The notes under the pieces were generated by a model, which saw only the letters and a list, made by a program, of their open reading frames with translations, had not been told where the DNA came from and ran no database searches. From Saccharopolyspora endophytica (GTDB lineage: Bacteria; Actinomycetota; Actinomycetes; Mycobacteriales; Pseudonocardiaceae): a DNA stretch of 64,000 nt. Positions 62,448 to 64,000 of the stretch are shown here, piece after piece. The position numbers and the translations under genes were made by a program. Positions within the stretch are counted from its first letter, which is position 1; each line of letters starts with the position of its first letter. Location of the stretch: NCBI RefSeq assembly GCF_018070075.1, contig NZ_JAGPXE010000001.1, positions 434,001 through 498,000 on the forward strand, given 5' to 3'.

Positions 62448-63947
62448 GTGATTCGACGACAGGGCCTGCGCGCGGTGATCGCGGCCTGCTGCGCGAGCGC
62501 GGTGTTCGCCGCGCCGGCGTTGGCGGGGAGCGAAGGACCGGGCGCGCCGGGAGCGGGCGACGCCTACTTCCCCGGTTACGGCAACGGCGGCTACGACGTC
62601 TCCCACTACGACCTGCAGCTGCGCTACCAACCGGCCGACGACCACCTGCAGGGCACCGCGACGATCGTCGCGACCGCCACGCAGGACCTGACGGCGTTCA
62701 ACCTGGACTTCGCCCTCACCGCGAAGTCGGTGCGGGTCAACGGCGTGCCGGCGCAGTTCTCCCAGAACGGGCTGGAGCTCACCGTGACCCCGCCGGCGAC
62801 CCTGCCGAAGGGCGAGATGGCGACCTTCGTCGTGGAGTACGAGGGCACGCCGTCGACCGCGGACATCGACGGCTTCAACCCGTGGGTGCGCACCTCCGAC
62901 GGGGCGTTGGCGATCGGCCAGCCGGAGATCTCCTCCTGGTGGTTCCCCGGCAACGACCACCCGAGGGACAAGGCCACCTACGACGTGGCGGTCACCGTGC
63001 CCGACGGCACCGAGGCCATCTCCAACGGGGTGAACACCCGCAACAGCAGCCTGGCCGGGTGGACCACCTGGAACTGGCGCAACACCGAGCCGACCGCCAC
63101 CTACCTGGCGTTCATGACCATCGGCCAGTACGAGATCAGCAGCAAGACCGGAGCGTTTGGCCAGCCGTTCGTCACCGCCTACTCCGACAAGCTCGGCCCG
63201 CTGGCCGGACCGGCCAAGGCCAGCATCGAGCGCACCCCGGAGGTCGTGGACTTCCTGACCCAGCTGTTCGGCGAGTACCCGTTCTCCGCGCAGGGCGGCG
63301 TCGTCCCGTCCGAGGGCTTGAACTTCGCCCTGGAGAACCAGACTCGCCCGACCTACAGCCACAAGTTCTTCCAGAGCGCGGCGAACGTGTCGGTGGTCGT
63401 GCACGAGAACGCCCACCAGTGGTTCGGCGACTCGGTGTCGGTGGACACCTGGCGCGAAATCTGGATCAACGAGGGATTCGCGTCCTACTCGGAGTGGCTG
63501 TGGTCGGAGGCGCACGGCACCGGCACCGCGCAGGAGCTGTTCGACCACTACTACAACTCCCACCCGGCGGACGACCCGTTCTGGCAGGTCCTGCCGGGAG
63601 ACCCGGGTGCCGAGAACGTCTTCCACGACGCCGTCTACGACCGGGGCGCGATGACGCTGCACGCGCTGCGCAGCGTCGTCGGTGACGAGGCGATGCTGGA
63701 CATCACCCGCACCTGGGCGGCGGAGCACCGCTTCTCGACCGGCACCATCGAGCAGTTCATCGAGTTGGCGGAGCAGAAGTCCGGCAAGCAGCTCGACGAG
63801 GTGTTCAACACCTGGCTGTTCACCAAGGGCAAGCCCGCGGTGAACCCGGCGGCCGGGGTCGCGGCCAGCGCGGCCCGCGAGAACGTGCCCGCGCCGCCGG
63901 CGGTCGCCGAGATCGACCGCGCGCACGAACACCTCCACGACCACTAG
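62448..63947 (+). CDS. Secreted M1 family metallopeptidase
   Basis: 499 aa. Signal peptide RRQGLRAVIAACCASAVFAAPALAG split around residue 26, then the beta-rich N-terminal domain (YDVSHYDLQLRYQPADDHLQ), exopeptidase-like loop NFALENQTRP (about 292-301, in place of GAMEN), and the zinc site HENAHQWFG (HExxH 319-323) with Glu342 in IWINEGFASYSEW. It lacks the long C-terminal domain of full aminopeptidase N. An extracellular or wall-associated peptidase. GTG 62448 with GAGGAGG upstream. Confidence 0.88.
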   Translation: MIRRQGLRAVIAACCASAVFAAPALAGSEGPGAPGAGDAYFPGYGNGGYDVSHYDLQLRYQPADDHLQGTATIVATATQDLTAFNLDFALTAKSVRVNGVPAQFSQNGLELTVTPPATLPKGEMATFVVEYEGTPSTADIDGFNPWVRTSDGALAIGQPEISSWWFPGNDHPRDKATYDVAVTVPDGTEAISNGVNTRNSSLAGWTTWNWRNTEPTATYLAFMTIGQYEISSKTGAFGQPFVTAYSDKLGPLAGPAKASIERTPEVVDFLTQLFGEYPFSAQGGVVPSEGLNFALENQTRPTYSHKFFQSAANVSVVVHENAHQWFGDSVSVDTWREIWINEGFASYSEWLWSEAHGTGTAQELFDHYYNSHPADDPFWQVLPGDPGAENVFHDAVYDRGAMTLHALRSVVGDEAMLDITRTWAAEHRFSTGTIEQFIELAEQKSGKQLDEVFNTWLFTKGKPAVNPAAGVAASAARENVPAPPAVAEIDRAHEHLHDH

Positions 63948-63951
63948 CCGG

Positions 63952-64000
63952 TCAGCGAACTCCTTCCAGGGCTTCGCGCACCGGGAGGAGCTTCGCTTCC
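63952..64000 (-). CDS. 3' end of a minus-strand gene, cut by the window
   Basis: The minus strand from 64000 reads EAKLLPVREALEGVR then TGA (stop complement at 63952-63954). It is plausible coding sequence convergent with the M1 peptidase gene. Too short to identify. Confidence 0.35.
   Translation of the reverse strand, partial: EAKLLPVREALEGVR

Overview
High-GC actinobacterial chromosome, most likely a Pseudonocardiales member close to Saccharopolyspora (inference). The evidence is very high G+C, many GTG/TTG starts, a mycothiol biosynthesis gene (mshA), mycothiol-type DinB proteins, and a gene order that follows the Mycobacterium tuberculosis Rv0474-Rv0555 backbone (XRE-hbhA-DUF2516, murB, Ldt, mshA, gpm, senX3-regX3, ppx, proC, bS22, galE-like, acyltransferase, serB1-like, glutaredoxin, hemACDB, hemL, the cytochrome c maturation genes, menA/E/B/D). 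BldC and a BldN-like sigma factor next to rex add a Streptomyces-like flavour. No phage, IS element, CRISPR array, rRNA or tRNA was found.

Layout. 1-4.8 kb: partial CHAT (caspase-like) protein, DapC-type aminotransferase, DUF445 membrane protein, and a CGNR regulator divergent from a VOC protein. 4.8-7.7 kb: XRE regulator, HbhA-like protein, DUF2516, hydrolase, YbaK. 7.7-10.9 kb, leftward: purU, a mycothiol-type DinB protein, a frameshifted methyltransferase, DUF2505. 10.9-16.5 kb: murB, a protease-fold protein lacking its catalytic serine, an L,D-transpeptidase lipoprotein, mshA and a YbjN protein. 17-24 kb: gpm, senX3-regX3, ppx and a membrane/sugar-isomerase/thioesterase set. 24-32 kb: acyl-CoA ligase, proC, HTH, the 33-aa ribosomal protein bS22, epimerase, acyltransferase, HAD phosphatase, BldN-like sigma. 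33-45 kb: glutaredoxin, rex, hemA-hemC-hemD-hemB, a tandem array of related small membrane proteins, a HEPN/Abi-like protein, hemL. 45-54 kb: phosphoglycerate-mutase-like protein, ResA, CcdA, ResB, CcsB, an EspI-like ParA ATPase, bldC, a Cds1-like PLP enzyme. 54-57 kb: a lipoprotein and a four-gene ESX/WXG100-like cassette. 57-62 kb: menA, menE, menB, menD. 62.4-64 kb: secreted M1 metallopeptidase and the end of another gene.

The main theme is respiration and envelope: redox sensing (Rex), haem, cytochrome c assembly and menaquinone sit together, with peptidoglycan and mycothiol genes upstream. A Rex operator with an overlapping promoter upstream of rex-hemA links NADH/NAD+ to haem synthesis, and a PHO-box-like array sits upstream of senX3-regX3.

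The most unusual element is not a gene. Five copies, plus a degenerate sixth, of a roughly 180-240 bp intergenic repeat lie at about 1.0, 16.6, 27.1, 30.6, 46.1 and 51.5 kb. Each full copy carries one or two 7-bp GAA-loop hairpins and a 13-16-bp long stem. Both stems change sequence between copies while keeping pairing, and the two mismatches in the long stem are U-G wobbles when read in the same orientation, which suggests a structured RNA or a folding mobile repeat. Many genes also look leaderless (TAnnnT six or seven bases before the start codon).
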